Assembly: GCA_963678055.1 (NCBI GenBank)
Contig: OY782679.1
Coordinates: forward strand, 1,922,001-1,986,000
Source of the DNA: CAXXOK01 sp963678055
GTDB lineage: Bacteria; Bacillota; Clostridia; Christensenellales; Aristaeellaceae
Direction: 5' to 3'
DNA: 64,000 nucleotides
The notes under the pieces: generated by a model
The model's input: the letters and a program-made list of their open reading frames with translations, nothing else
Databases searched by the model: none
Told to the model about the DNA's origin: nothing
Shown: positions 6,473-14,520 of the stretch, one piece after another
How positions within the stretch are numbered: position 1 is the first letter of the stretch
Layout: each line of letters starts with the position of its first letter
Program-made: the position numbers and the translations under genes

Positions 6473-7626
6473 TGGTCGACAAATATGCGGTAAGAACCAT
6501 TCGCCTGTGCACCAAGGATTGCCTGTGCCTCTATGTATGCCCCACCGGTGCGACCGATACCGAGAACTCGGTTATCGATGTAACTACATGCATCGGCTGT
6601 GGCGACTGCGCGGCCGCCTGCCCCTCCGGCGCGATCTCGATGGTTCCCTTCACCTATCCGCCCCAGCAGAAACACAGAGAACCGGTGCAGGCCGCGCTTC
6701 AATCGCTGATGCGGTCCAAGGCCCAGCAGGAAGCAGTTGCCGCTTCTCTGCCCGGCGTATTAGCCGCCGCTGTGGAGACATCTAACCATATCATGGCCGA
6801 AGATCTGATTCGCGAAGCCGGGTACATGTTACCCCAGAGCGCCGCGGTACGCACACTGCTTGAAAGTTTACTGAAAGACCATACGCAAAGCGGCTTCCCG
6901 CGCGATTCCGTGGAGCTCCTTTTGCAAAAGCTGACAGTCAATGAAAGAACGGAGGAAACAAAGATGGAACAATGGAAATGCACCGTTTGCGGCTATGTTC
7001 ACGAAGGCCCGATGCCCGCTGATTTCACCTGCCCCAAATGCAAAGCTCCCGCCAGCGCGTTTAAAAAGATCGGCGAGGAAACAGCTGCCAAAAGCCCCTA
7101 TGCCGGCACCAAAACAGAGCAGAACCTGCAGGCAGCTTTCGCCGGTGAAAGCCAGGCGCGCAACAAATACACCTACTTTGCACAGGTCGCAGCCAAGGAA
7201 GGCTATGAACAGCTTTCCGAAATCTTTTTAAAGACCGCGCAAAACGAGATGGAACACGCCCGTATTTGGTTTAACGAGCTTGGCCACCTGGGCAAGACTG
7301 CCGCAAACCTGCTGGCTGCCGCCGAAGGCGAGAACTACGAATGGACCGATATGTACCAGGGTTTCGCTAACGATGCCGAAGCCGAAGGCTTCCCGGCACT
7401 GGCTGCCCGCTTCCGCCGTGTGGCCGAGGTGGAAAAATCCCACGAAGCCCGTTACCGCGCATTGCTCAACAATGTTGAAATGCAACAGGTGTTTGAAAAG
7501 GGCGAGGAAACCATGTGGGAATGCCGCGTTTGCGGTCACCTTGTGATTGGCAAAAAAGCTCCTGGCGCGTGTGCCATCTGCGGTGCCAGCCAGAGCTACT
7601 TTGAAGTCCGCAAGGAAAACTACTAA
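6472..7626 (+). CDS. Ferredoxin - helical domain - reverse-type rubrerythrin fusion
   Basis: This 384-residue reading frame joins several units. Residues 1-65 are a ferredoxin-like domain with one clear [4Fe-4S] motif (CIGCGDCAAAC) and a degenerate first one (CTKDCLCLYVC). Residues about 70-160 are helical (IMAEDLIREAGYMLPQS). From residue 165 there is a full rubrerythrin: an N-terminal rubredoxin domain (CTVCGYVHEG, CPKCKAP), a ferritin-like diiron domain with the ExxH-type motifs NEMEHARIWF and EVEKSHEARY, and a second rubredoxin domain at the C-terminus (CRVCGHLV, CAICGAS). Rubrerythrins reduce peroxide. An in-frame ATG at 6964 with GGAGGA just upstream could also yield the rubrerythrin part alone. 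Either a true fusion or a lost stop codon explains this. Confidence 0.85.
   Translation: MVDKYAVRTIRLCTKDCLCLYVCPTGATDTENSVIDVTTCIGCGDCAAACPSGAISMVPFTYPPQQKHREPVQAALQSLMRSKAQQEAVAASLPGVLAAAVETSNHIMAEDLIREAGYMLPQSAAVRTLLESLLKDHTQSGFPRDSVELLLQKLTVNERTEETKMEQWKCTVCGYVHEGPMPADFTCPKCKAPASAFKKIGEETAAKSPYAGTKTEQNLQAAFAGESQARNKYTYFAQVAAKEGYEQLSEIFLKTAQNEMEHARIWFNELGHLGKTAANLLAAAEGENYEWTDMYQGFANDAEAEGFPALAARFRRVAEVEKSHEARYRALLNNVEMQQVFEKGEETMWECRVCGHLVIGKKAPGACAICGASQSYFEVRKENY
6951..6966 (+). promoter_or_regulatory. Internal Shine-Dalgarno and in-frame ATG inside the fusion gene
   Basis: GGAGGAAACAAAG precedes ATG at 6964-6966, in the same frame as the gene that starts at 6472 (164 codons upstream). 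The spacing is ideal for initiation, and the first residues (MEQWKCTVCGYVHEG) are those of a normal stand-alone rubrerythrin with an N-terminal rubredoxin domain. It suggests a separate rubrerythrin can be translated from the same message. Confidence 0.65.
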
Positions 7627-7647
7627 TCCAGCAAATCGCGCATATAG

Positions 7648-7680
7648 AAAAAAGCCGTCCCAGTCGGGACGGCTTTTTGC
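7648..7680. terminator. Bidirectional rho-independent terminator
   Basis: GCCGTCCC (7654-7661) pairs with GGGACGGC (7666-7673) around a four-base loop. It is followed by five T on the plus strand and preceded by six A, so it can stop the redox operon from the left and the TRAP operon from the right. Confidence 0.92.
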
Positions 7681-7699
7681 AGCTGCGATAGGGAAACCC

Positions 7700-8983
7700 T
7701 TAGAATCCCAGCAGTCCGGGCAACCAGGTGGTAAACGGCTCCCACAGGCTGATAAGGATAAGCACCAGCACATTACATACGATGAACGGCGATGCCGCAC
7801 GGAAAATATCCATCACCGGCATGCGGTTGATCTTGTTACAGGCATTCAGACACATGCCAACCGGCGGCGTCACCAGCCCGATGGCCATCCCGGCGATCAC
7901 CATCGCGCCAAACTGCAGCACCGATACGCCGTAGCTTTGCATCACCGGCAGCAGGATGGGCGTCAGCAGCAAAATCCCGGGGCTAACATCAATGAAAGCG
8001 CCGATGATTAAAATGAGAGCATCAAACACCAGCATGACGGCCCATTTGGGCATATCCAGGTTGAAGAAAAATGTTTGGATCATCTGGGGAACTTTTTGTA
8101 TGGTGATGATATAGGTAAACACGTACGAAAACCCGATAATCAGCATCACTGCCGAAGACGCGATCAGCGTCTTTTTCAGCGCTTGCCATACAAACTTCCA
8201 TGTGAGTTTTCGGTAGACCAGAAAGCCGACAGCCAGGGCATAGAACACCGCAACACCCGCGCTTTCCGATGCCGTAGCCACGCCAAAGGAAATGGTCAGT
8301 ACGATGGCGACCGGCATAAGCAATGCCGGAATGCCAAACAGCATATCCCGCCAAAACTCCTTCCACACAAAGGGCGTTTTTTTAGGGTGCCAGCCGTGGC
8401 GCACGCTCATGGTGTAGATCAGCACCAGTTGTGTAATGCCGATCATCAGTCCGGGAATGGCACCCGCCAAGAACAAGCCGCCGACAGAGCCGCTGGAGAT
8501 CATCGCAAAAACGATCATCGGCGTGGAGGGCGGAATAATCATCCCCATGGTCGATGTCGCCACCGTAAGCCCGGCCGCGATACCGGAAGGGTAGCCTTCT
8601 TTTTCCATGGCCGGGATCTCAATGGAGCCAAGGGCCGAGGTATCGGCTACCGAGGAGCCGGAAATACCGCCAAACAGCATGGAAGCCATCACGTTGACCT
8701 CCCCCATGCCCCCGTTAACAGGCCGTAAGATCTGGCGGCAGAAACGCACAATCCAGTGGGTAATCCCCCCGCCGTTCATCAGTTCGCCAGCCAGAATAAA
8801 CAGCGGCAGCGCAATCATCAGCTCGCTGAACACCCCGCCCCATACCTTTTGCGGCAGTACGATCAACATATTCGGCATTTCCGCCAGCATGAAGGAGATG
8901 CTGGACGCGCCGATGGAAAACGCCAGGGGGACGCCCACAAGCGCAAACACTAACAGGCCGCCGAGTAAATACAGCATTACCAT
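7700..8983 (-). CDS. dctM: TRAP transporter large permease (DctM family)
   Basis: The product has 427 residues and about twelve hydrophobic segments. The N-terminus (MVMLYLLGGLLVFALVGVPL) and motifs such as SMLFGGISGSSVADTSALG and IIPPSTPMIVFA are characteristic of the large membrane subunit of tripartite ATP-independent periplasmic transporters. The end (GMAIGLVTPPVGMCLNACNKI) is also typical. It imports organic acids with sodium or proton coupling, together with DctQ and DctP. The start is immediately adjacent to the dctQ stop (8984), so the two are co-translated. Substrate cannot be told from the permease. Confidence 0.95.
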   Translation of the reverse strand: MVMLYLLGGLLVFALVGVPLAFSIGASSISFMLAEMPNMLIVLPQKVWGGVFSELMIALPLFILAGELMNGGGITHWIVRFCRQILRPVNGGMGEVNVMASMLFGGISGSSVADTSALGSIEIPAMEKEGYPSGIAAGLTVATSTMGMIIPPSTPMIVFAMISSGSVGGLFLAGAIPGLMIGITQLVLIYTMSVRHGWHPKKTPFVWKEFWRDMLFGIPALLMPVAIVLTISFGVATASESAGVAVFYALAVGFLVYRKLTWKFVWQALKKTLIASSAVMLIIGFSYVFTYIITIQKVPQMIQTFFFNLDMPKWAVMLVFDALILIIGAFIDVSPGILLLTPILLPVMQSYGVSVLQFGAMVIAGMAIGLVTPPVGMCLNACNKINRMPVMDIFRAASPFIVCNVLVLILISLWEPFTTWLPGLLGF

Positions 8984-9505
8984 TTACGCTTTGCCTCCCT
9001 TCTCTTTGGTCAGCGGTATATTCTTGCGGCCGAATGTTTCGACCGGAGCGGTGATAAACCCGATAATTTTGATCACGATACAAAATGCACAGATCACGCC
9101 TGCAACCGGCATGATGCCATACAGGAATTTCATGGGTATCCCCAGCCCGGGACTTAGTGCCTTGCCAGTTTTCTGTGTATAGAGTATCGCGTACCAAACC
9201 AAAAACAGATCAACGGCCAGCACCATCAGATAATTAAACACGGCAATCCATCGTTTCACAGCCGGTTTGATGTGGTCAAAAAAGATGTCGATCACAACGT
9301 GCTCGTCTTTCAGCACGTTGATGCCCATGCCCCAAAAGGTTGTAAAGGCAAACAGCAGAATATTGAACTCCGAAACTTCCTTCCAGCTTAACCCGAAAAA
9401 ATACCGCATGATAACCGAAAACATGACACTGATCGCCAAAATGGCCATAGCGACCATGCCAATCCCCATATAAATGTCAAATACGATTTTTGACAGCCTT
9501 TTCAT
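8984..9505 (-). CDS. dctQ: TRAP transporter small permease (DctQ family)
   Basis: The 173-residue protein has four predicted membrane helices. It shows the DctQ pattern: an N-terminal helix (IGMVAMAILAISVMFSVIMRYFF), the LSWKEVSEFNILLFAFTTFWG segment, and a region containing the conserved HVVIDIFFD. It forms the small membrane subunit of the TRAP importer with DctM. It lies between the binding-protein gene and dctM on the same strand, with a hairpin between it and dctP that may lower permease expression. Confidence 0.93.
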   Translation of the reverse strand: MKRLSKIVFDIYMGIGMVAMAILAISVMFSVIMRYFFGLSWKEVSEFNILLFAFTTFWGMGINVLKDEHVVIDIFFDHIKPAVKRWIAVFNYLMVLAVDLFLVWYAILYTQKTGKALSPGLGIPMKFLYGIMPVAGVICAFCIVIKIIGFITAPVETFGRKNIPLTKEKGGKA

Positions 9506-9547
9506 ACACTATCCCTGCCTTTTCTATAAAAGGTAGCTGATATAAGC

Positions 9548-9573
9548 AAAGCGGGAGAACGCTCTCCCGCTTT
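9548..9573 (-). other. Intercistronic hairpin between dctP and dctQ
   Basis: GCGGGAG at 9551-9557 pairs with CTCCCGC at 9564-9570, extended by three A-T pairs on each side. Read leftward it lies just after the dctP stop and is followed by only a weak T-rich stretch. Such hairpins commonly protect the binding-protein message or attenuate the permease genes. Confidence 0.65.
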
Positions 9574-9589
9574 GCCAAAAGTCGGTTGC

Positions 9590-10630
9590 TTATTCGCCGC
9601 GTACATCCGCAACGATTGCAAACATCGTGTCGATTTGCTCCTGCGTGCAAATTCCCGCTTCAACCATCTGCTGGTACACAGGCTGAGCGGCTTCTACGAA
9701 CAGGGCAAGCTCGTCGGCGGTCGGCACGTACACTTCACTGCCTTCATCGTCGATCACAACCTGTTTGGCTGCACCCTGCAGTTCATCAACCAGCTGATCG
9801 TTGTAGTCGCCCATCGCTGTCGCGGCGGTCTGCACGATAGCCTGGAACTCTTCAGGCAGGGCGTTCCACCAATCCAGATTCACGATGAACGGATCGGGAT
9901 GGAACTGGTAGTTGACTTCAGAGAAGTACTTCTGCACTTCATAGAACGCCATGGCGACGATATTCACCCAGGGATTTTCCTGGCCATCGGCAACGCCCGT
10001 ATTTAGAGACATATACAGATCGCCATAGGGAATGCTTACGGTGTTGGCGCCCATCGCTTTGAACGTATAATCGATGGTATCCATACCCGGAGCGATGCGC
10101 ATTTTCAGGCCGACCATATCCGCCGGGGTTTTGATTGTGCGTACATTGTTAGAGAACTGACGGAAACCGCCGGCATCGCAAACGTCGAGGATGACGCCGT
10201 TGACTTTCGCGCCAGCTGATGCGCAGATTTCCTTGGCCAAGTCGCTGTCCAGCAGCGCAGACACTTCCGCGCGGTTGTTTGCGATAAACGGTGCGGTAAA
10301 CGTAATCAGCTCAGGCATTAAGGCAAAATGCCCGCCGCGCATGGCTTCCACCGTGCCCACCAGAATCTGCTCGGGCAGTGCATCATCGTTGCCCAGGCCG
10401 CTATTGGCATAGATTTCAACGGTAATATGCCCATGGGTTGCCGCTTCGACTTCCTCTTTGAATTGGAGCAGCGACAGATGGCGGACATTGGATTCCGGCT
10501 GTGCGTGCCCGATTTTCATCACGTAGTTGTCCATGTCCGCAAAGGGATCCGCTTCTTCTGCAAACGCTGCGGTAAGCCCAAGAACCATCACAAACGCTAA
10601 CAGAACTGCCAGTAACTGTTTCATCTTCAT
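9590..10630 (-). CDS. dctP: TRAP transporter substrate-binding protein (DctP family)
   Basis: The chosen start at 10630 (MKMKQLLAVLLAFVMVLGLT) gives a clean signal peptide ending near AFAEEADPF; an in-frame upstream start would add 28 residues ahead of it. The mature protein of about 320 residues has the DctP layout: YVMKIGHAQPESNVRHLSLL, the conserved LKMRIAPGMDTIDYTFKAMGAN region with the substrate-binding arginine, and GVADGQENPW. It captures an organic acid outside the membrane and hands it to DctQM. A divergent GntR/FCD regulator gene lies 270 bases away, which often indicates an organic or sugar acid ligand. The exact ligand is unknown. Confidence 0.94.
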   Translation of the reverse strand: MKMKQLLAVLLAFVMVLGLTAAFAEEADPFADMDNYVMKIGHAQPESNVRHLSLLQFKEEVEAATHGHITVEIYANSGLGNDDALPEQILVGTVEAMRGGHFALMPELITFTAPFIANNRAEVSALLDSDLAKEICASAGAKVNGVILDVCDAGGFRQFSNNVRTIKTPADMVGLKMRIAPGMDTIDYTFKAMGANTVSIPYGDLYMSLNTGVADGQENPWVNIVAMAFYEVQKYFSEVNYQFHPDPFIVNLDWWNALPEEFQAIVQTAATAMGDYNDQLVDELQGAAKQVVIDDEGSEVYVPTADELALFVEAAQPVYQQMVEAGICTQEQIDTMFAIVADVRGE

Positions 10631-10699
10631 TTCAAAGAAACCTCCCGATTTTTTATTTTGGTTTGGCTCGGCAGCCGGCCGTAGAGATCCGGCCTGCCC

Positions 10700-10741
10700 C
10701 AAACATGTATCCACACTATATCATATTCGTATACATGTTTG
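10700..10741. promoter_or_regulatory. 11-bp inverted repeat in the dctP-gntR intergenic region
   Basis: CAAACATGTAT at 10700-10710 is repeated as its exact reverse complement ATACATGTTTG at 10731-10741. It lies upstream of dctP. The half-sites share the GTAT/ATAC core with the palindrome at 10804, which suggests several sites for the same dimeric regulator, most likely the adjacent GntR protein. Confidence 0.6.
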
Positions 10742-10803
10742 CAATACTAAATCCACTTATATCACAATCTTTATACATACAAGCATTCTTATGGCATACA
10801 TAC

Positions 10804-10815
10804 CTTGTATACAAG
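10804..10815. promoter_or_regulatory. Perfect 12-bp palindrome, likely GntR operator
   Basis: CTTGTATACAAG is a perfect palindrome. The core GTATAC with flanking TT/AA is typical of operators bound by FadR-subfamily GntR regulators. It lies 85 bases before the start codon of the GntR gene and between the divergent TRAP and regulator genes. Confidence 0.65.
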
Positions 10816-10899
10816 ATATCGCTTTATTGCAAATATTCCTTGACTTTCAAGGCTTTCAGCCCTATGATAGACATATCCTATATATCGAAGGGGAACGAC

Positions 10900-11601
10900 A
10901 TGGACAGCACACGCAGTACAGATGAAATCTATAAAATCGTCAAAAACGAGATCATCGACTTAACGATTCATCCGGGAGATGATTTAAGCGAGAACAGCCT
11001 TTGCAAGCGGTTCGGCGTATCCAGAACGCCAATCCGTACTGTGCTGCAACGGCTGAAAAACAAGGGTTTCGTCGCCATCGAGCCCTATAAAGGCAGCAGT
11101 GTAACACTGCTTGACTACCAGGAGATTGAACAGGACATCTACGCCCGTGTTGCCATCGAAACTATGGTGCTGCGAGATTTTATCCTCACCTTTACCCCGG
11201 CGGATCGCAGCGCTTTGCAATTTGCACAGACGCAGCTTGAAGAAGAAGGCAAAAAATACTTTGAAGATCGGGACAATTTTGATGTCTATCGCTTTTTGGA
11301 CAATGACCTTGCCATGCATAAGGTCTATTACCGCGCCATCAGCCGCGAAAGCCTTGGCGCATCGCTTGAGCGGATGGATGCCAGCTATTCCCGCTTTATG
11401 ACGCTGGATATCCATGCCGGTGAAAACGTAAACGATGTGCTGACCGACCACCGGGAAATGCTCGAAATCATCGACGCCGCCGCAATGGAGCGTATCGAAC
11501 CGCTTATGCGCCGCCACCTCTATGGCAATATCCGCAGGCTCGGCCCGCGCCTGTTTTCGGAATTTAGGCATTATTTCAAGGAAAACACCCTGCCGGTGTA
11601 G
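10900..11601 (+). CDS. GntR-family regulator, FadR/FCD subfamily
   Basis: I choose ATG at 10900, preceded by AAGGGG; an upstream in-frame start would add 79 residues with no resemblance to the family. The 233-residue protein has a winged helix at the N-terminus (EIIDLTIHPGDDLSENSLCKRFGVSRTPIRTVLQRL, residues about 15-55) and a helical FCD ligand domain after residue 80, including the conserved arginine/histidine pattern DNDLAMHKVYYRAI and DHREMLEIIDA. It is divergent from the TRAP operon and probably controls it in response to the transported acid. Palindromes at 10700-10741 and 10804-10815 are probable binding sites. Confidence 0.92.
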   Translation: MDSTRSTDEIYKIVKNEIIDLTIHPGDDLSENSLCKRFGVSRTPIRTVLQRLKNKGFVAIEPYKGSSVTLLDYQEIEQDIYARVAIETMVLRDFILTFTPADRSALQFAQTQLEEEGKKYFEDRDNFDVYRFLDNDLAMHKVYYRAISRESLGASLERMDASYSRFMTLDIHAGENVNDVLTDHREMLEIIDAAAMERIEPLMRRHLYGNIRRLGPRLFSEFRHYFKENTLPV

Positions 11602-11653
11602 CTTGTTCCCCCTCATGACTTACGCATTCGAAAACAAAACCACTCAGCATTAC

Positions 11654-11686
11654 ATCCGCCGGAAGTACCGGCGGATTCTTTAATTT
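11654..11686 (+). terminator. Rho-independent terminator after gntR
   Basis: ATCCGCCGG (11654-11662) pairs with CCGGCGGAT (11668-11676) around AAGTA and is followed by TTCTTTAATTT. It lies about 50 bases after the regulator stop codon. Confidence 0.75.
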
Positions 11687-11689
11687 CAT

Positions 11690-12322
11690 GCAGCATCCCC
11701 GTGCAAGCAATAAAAAGAGCAAGCCGCGAGACATTTCACCATTTGAAGGCACTGCATCGTCTGTAATACCTGATATCTGCACCGATTCAAATTACTTCTT
11801 GCTGTGAACAATCCCGACGCGATACGTTCTCTCGTAAAATTCTATGCGTTTCATCGGTAATTTGTACCATATTTCTAAATTCCATCATCCATAGTTAACA
11901 CAATTGAATAAAATATTGACGATACTTGTGAAAATCGTTTATTGTTCCATCCCCCTTGTTCTCCTATACTTCTGAATAAAGAATGGTTTTTCAGAAATAC
12001 AATGCCATACACGTGCAAAGCGGTGAACCTCACCGGATTTCCATATGTACATGGCAAAAAGGGACAAAGGAGGCGATACAATATCGTTTATCGCACACTG
12101 GCAGCGCATGAGAAGATGGATGCGTCGTCAAAACCTTGTACGCCTGCCGCAGCCATGCGAAAGCTTAGCAGATATTGATATTCGATATCCCTGATCCGGA
12201 AAACCCGATGATCCGCACAATGATAACAGTTGATACATTGCCGGCACACCACGCACGCATTATCAAATGGCCTGCTTAATGACTACTGACAGCACAACAG
12301 ATACGAAGCAAAGGAGATTTCT
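11690..12322. other. Intergenic region, about 630 bases, without a supported gene
   Basis: This stretch is AT-richer than its surroundings. Short frames inside it (39 codons from 11689 and 78 codons from 11942) lack ribosome sites or recognisable domains. A TTGACG at 11916-11921 has no convincing -10. An AAGGAGG at 12066-12072 is not followed by a usable start codon. A small dyad GATAT-TCG-ATATC lies at 12177-12189. The final bases hold the ribosome site (AAAGGAG) of the esterase gene. The region may be a decayed gene or a long 5' leader; I see nothing firm. Confidence 0.5.
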
Positions 12323-14203
12323 ATGAAGAAAGTATTCTGCCTGGTCTTGATTCTCTGTATGGCAATCAGCTCAAACGCTTTTGCGCTGAACTATCACCAG
12401 CAATTCGACAATGAAGCAACCTTCGAAACGCTGGAAGAAGCCCATGTGAACGGCGCTGTATATATGGCCGAAGCCACCGGACGCATTTATGTTCCTGATC
12501 CCGCACTGGATGAGTATCCCTCGGGTACAACATATGTCTATCGTTCCGCCAATCAATATACTTCGCTGAGTGCGGCCAACCGCATGAACACCAACATCCT
12601 GGTGTATGCGGACAAAACCTTCGAAAACAAGAATCAAGCACTTACCTATTTGAAAGATATTGGTGCTATCGACATCATCGACCAGGCCTGCGGCAGCGTA
12701 GTGCTTGTAACCCCCATTGATGCCGAAAAAGGCTTTGGCATTGCTGACCAGTATGCCTACTTCCAACTACAGTCCGCGATGTTCAACCTTGGCTATTCCA
12801 AGCGGATTGATGGCGTGGCAAACTACTATGCCGATAATGCCTACTTCGGCGGGCTTACGTATCGTTACCTGATCGGCGTCGACGGTGGTGCCACCTTCCT
12901 TAATAACTACATTTCCACGAATGTCGACTACATCTCCCGTGTTGCGGCCATGCTGCTTGTAAACGGCTCCATGGACAAGATCTATACCGTTGCCTCCCCT
13001 GTTCCCGTGTATCTGGCAGGTGCCCCTGATGCCGTTACTGACAAATACAAGGCTGCCAACCAAACGGACGCCAGCGGCTATGACGAGAAAAACATCCCGT
13101 ACTACTTTAACCAGGCGCTGCCTCTCCAAAAGGTTATTGTAGATCAGAATGCAGAGCTAAGCGCTTCCCTGGTCAGCGATGTGCATTACAACTTCATGAT
13201 CAAATCAATGCGCGAGCCTGTGGTGAAAGCAAACCTGTATTCCGCTTCCGCGCTGTACAGCGAATACAGCTGGAACAAGGCTCCTTACTCACTTGGCGAG
13301 CGTAATGCCATCATCGACGGCAAGACAGCCGACGGCATTTATGTGATTGAGCACCGGGAAGACCGCTTCAAGGATATCGCTACGGAAACCGGCGAATATT
13401 TGGATGTCTGGTTTGAATTCCTGCCCGAAGAAGTGCTCAACAATACCGCTCCCGCAGGCAGTGTTCCGCTGTTCCTGGGCAACCACGGCGGCGGCGACGA
13501 TCCTGTACAGTATGCCGACGATATCGGCCTGCTTACCTTAGCTGGCAAAGAACGGTTCGCCATGGTCGTGCCCGAGCAGCAGTCCATCGGCGAGATTCGC
13601 GGCAAAGCGCTGCCCGCAATTGTAGAGTATATGCTTGATACCTATCCGGCTTTGGATGCATCCCGCGTATACACCACCGGGTATTCCATGGGCGGCGGAG
13701 CCACCTTCAATGCGGTCGATGGCAATGCCCGCCTGTTTGCTGCCGCTGTTGCACAGGCTGCCGTGACCTATGTGGCAACCGAGGAAGAAGCCGCGCAGTT
13801 CACAGATGTGGATATTCCCATCATGCTGACGACTTCCACCTACGACTATTTCTACGACACTGCAACCCTGATCTACAGAACCAGTTCCATGTGCGACTAT
13901 CCGACCATGCTCAATCTGTACCTCGGATTCAACGAGATGGAACCCATTGCGTTTGATTGCATCAAGTACCCGCTCAGCGGATTCCAGGCGGATACATACC
14001 AGCAGATCACACTCAATAACGAGTATGTGAACCATACCTGGATGCTTCACAAGGACGGGATTCCGATGCTCGGTTACAATGTAACGGAATTCCTTCCCCA
14101 TGGCCTGTACCAGGAATACGCGCAGGTTGTTTGGGACTTCGTTAAGCATTATTCCCGCAATCTCGAAACCGGCGATGTCATCTACAACGCTTATGTAGAC
14201 TAA
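12323..14203 (+). CDS. Secreted alpha/beta-hydrolase, PHB-depolymerase-like esterase
   Basis: The 626-residue protein starts with a clear signal peptide (MKKVFCLVLILCMAISSNAFA). Residues about 25-330 are a large region I do not recognise. It includes two copies of a short YFGGLTYRYLIG-like/alpha-beta pattern and may be a binding or lid domain. The C-terminal half is an alpha/beta hydrolase: the oxyanion-type segment GNHGGGDDP near residue 390, the nucleophile motif GYSMGGG near residue 455, and a late His region (NHTWMLHKDG) likely to complete the triad. This pattern matches secreted esterases related to PHB depolymerases and feruloyl esterases. It stands alone between two terminators. The substrate is unknown, probably an ester in a polymer outside the cell. 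Confidence 0.72.
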   Translation: MKKVFCLVLILCMAISSNAFALNYHQQFDNEATFETLEEAHVNGAVYMAEATGRIYVPDPALDEYPSGTTYVYRSANQYTSLSAANRMNTNILVYADKTFENKNQALTYLKDIGAIDIIDQACGSVVLVTPIDAEKGFGIADQYAYFQLQSAMFNLGYSKRIDGVANYYADNAYFGGLTYRYLIGVDGGATFLNNYISTNVDYISRVAAMLLVNGSMDKIYTVASPVPVYLAGAPDAVTDKYKAANQTDASGYDEKNIPYYFNQALPLQKVIVDQNAELSASLVSDVHYNFMIKSMREPVVKANLYSASALYSEYSWNKAPYSLGERNAIIDGKTADGIYVIEHREDRFKDIATETGEYLDVWFEFLPEEVLNNTAPAGSVPLFLGNHGGGDDPVQYADDIGLLTLAGKERFAMVVPEQQSIGEIRGKALPAIVEYMLDTYPALDASRVYTTGYSMGGGATFNAVDGNARLFAAAVAQAAVTYVATEEEAAQFTDVDIPIMLTTSTYDYFYDTATLIYRTSSMCDYPTMLNLYLGFNEMEPIAFDCIKYPLSGFQADTYQQITLNNEYVNHTWMLHKDGIPMLGYNVTEFLPHGLYQEYAQVVWDFVKHYSRNLETGDVIYNAYVD

Positions 14204-14223
14204 CCCTCCTTTTTTCACCGTTT

Positions 14224-14286
14224 CCACCCGGCAGCGAAGTCCATCGCTGCCGGGTGGAACACCGCCGGGTTTACCGGCGTTTTTTT
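14224..14286 (+). terminator. Tandem hairpins with T-tract (terminator after esterase gene)
   Basis: A perfect 14-bp stem (CCACCCGGCAGCGA, 14224-14237, with 14244-14257) is followed at once by a second hairpin (CGCCGG 14263-14268 with CCGGCG 14274-14279) and seven T. The second element is a classic rho-independent terminator; the first adds a strong stem. Confidence 0.93.
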
Positions 14287-14289
14287 GTT

Positions 14290-14520
14290 CGTCATCCCCT
14301 CTTACCTAAAGTCAAGCCTCTGGTTATCATCACGAAACGTGTTTTAGCGGTTTATTTAAACAGACTACCCAAAAAATTCGCTCTGATTTGTACGAAATGC
14401 TGTATGGAATTGTATTAGTTTTTGCTTTATGATGAATTCATAAGCAACGGCGCGGCCCGAAAGGGCACGCGCTGTTTTGCGTTACTCAACATCCCGGCGG
14501 GAAGAACGGAGGAAACAGCT
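14290..14520 (+). promoter_or_regulatory. nifH leader region with GAAA-capped hairpin
   Basis: No sigma-54 signature (GG-N10-GC) is visible, so a sigma-70 type promoter is likely. TATGAT at 14428-14433 is a fair -10, but the matching -35 (TGGAAT at 14405-14410) is weak. About 20 bases later, GCGCG-GCCC-GAAA-GGGC-A-CGCGC (14450-14473) forms a strong stem with a GAAA tetraloop and one bulged A, followed by TGTTTTG. It is flanked by AACG and CGTT that could close an outer helix. It may be an attenuator or a structured 5' end. The ribosome site GGAGGAAA precedes the nifH ATG. Confidence 0.45.

Noticed and set aside
8075..8728. 217-codon rightward frame opposite dctM
   Set aside because: It is an antisense shadow of a membrane-protein gene, rich in His/Arg/Gln, without a start signal.
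10663..10899. 79-residue N-terminal extension of the GntR regulator
   Set aside because: It runs through the operator region, is unlike the family, and a good ribosome site precedes the ATG at 10900.
11689..11808. 39-codon frame after the gntR terminator
   Set aside because: It begins within the terminator tail with no ribosome site and matches nothing known.
11942..12178. 78-codon frame in the gap before the esterase gene
   Set aside because: There is no ribosome site, no family resemblance, and the composition is not like neighbouring genes.
14401..14430. Possible sigma-54 promoter before nifH (TGGAAT...TTGCTT)
   Set aside because: The GG and GC are 16 bases apart rather than 10, so the -24/-12 spacing is wrong.
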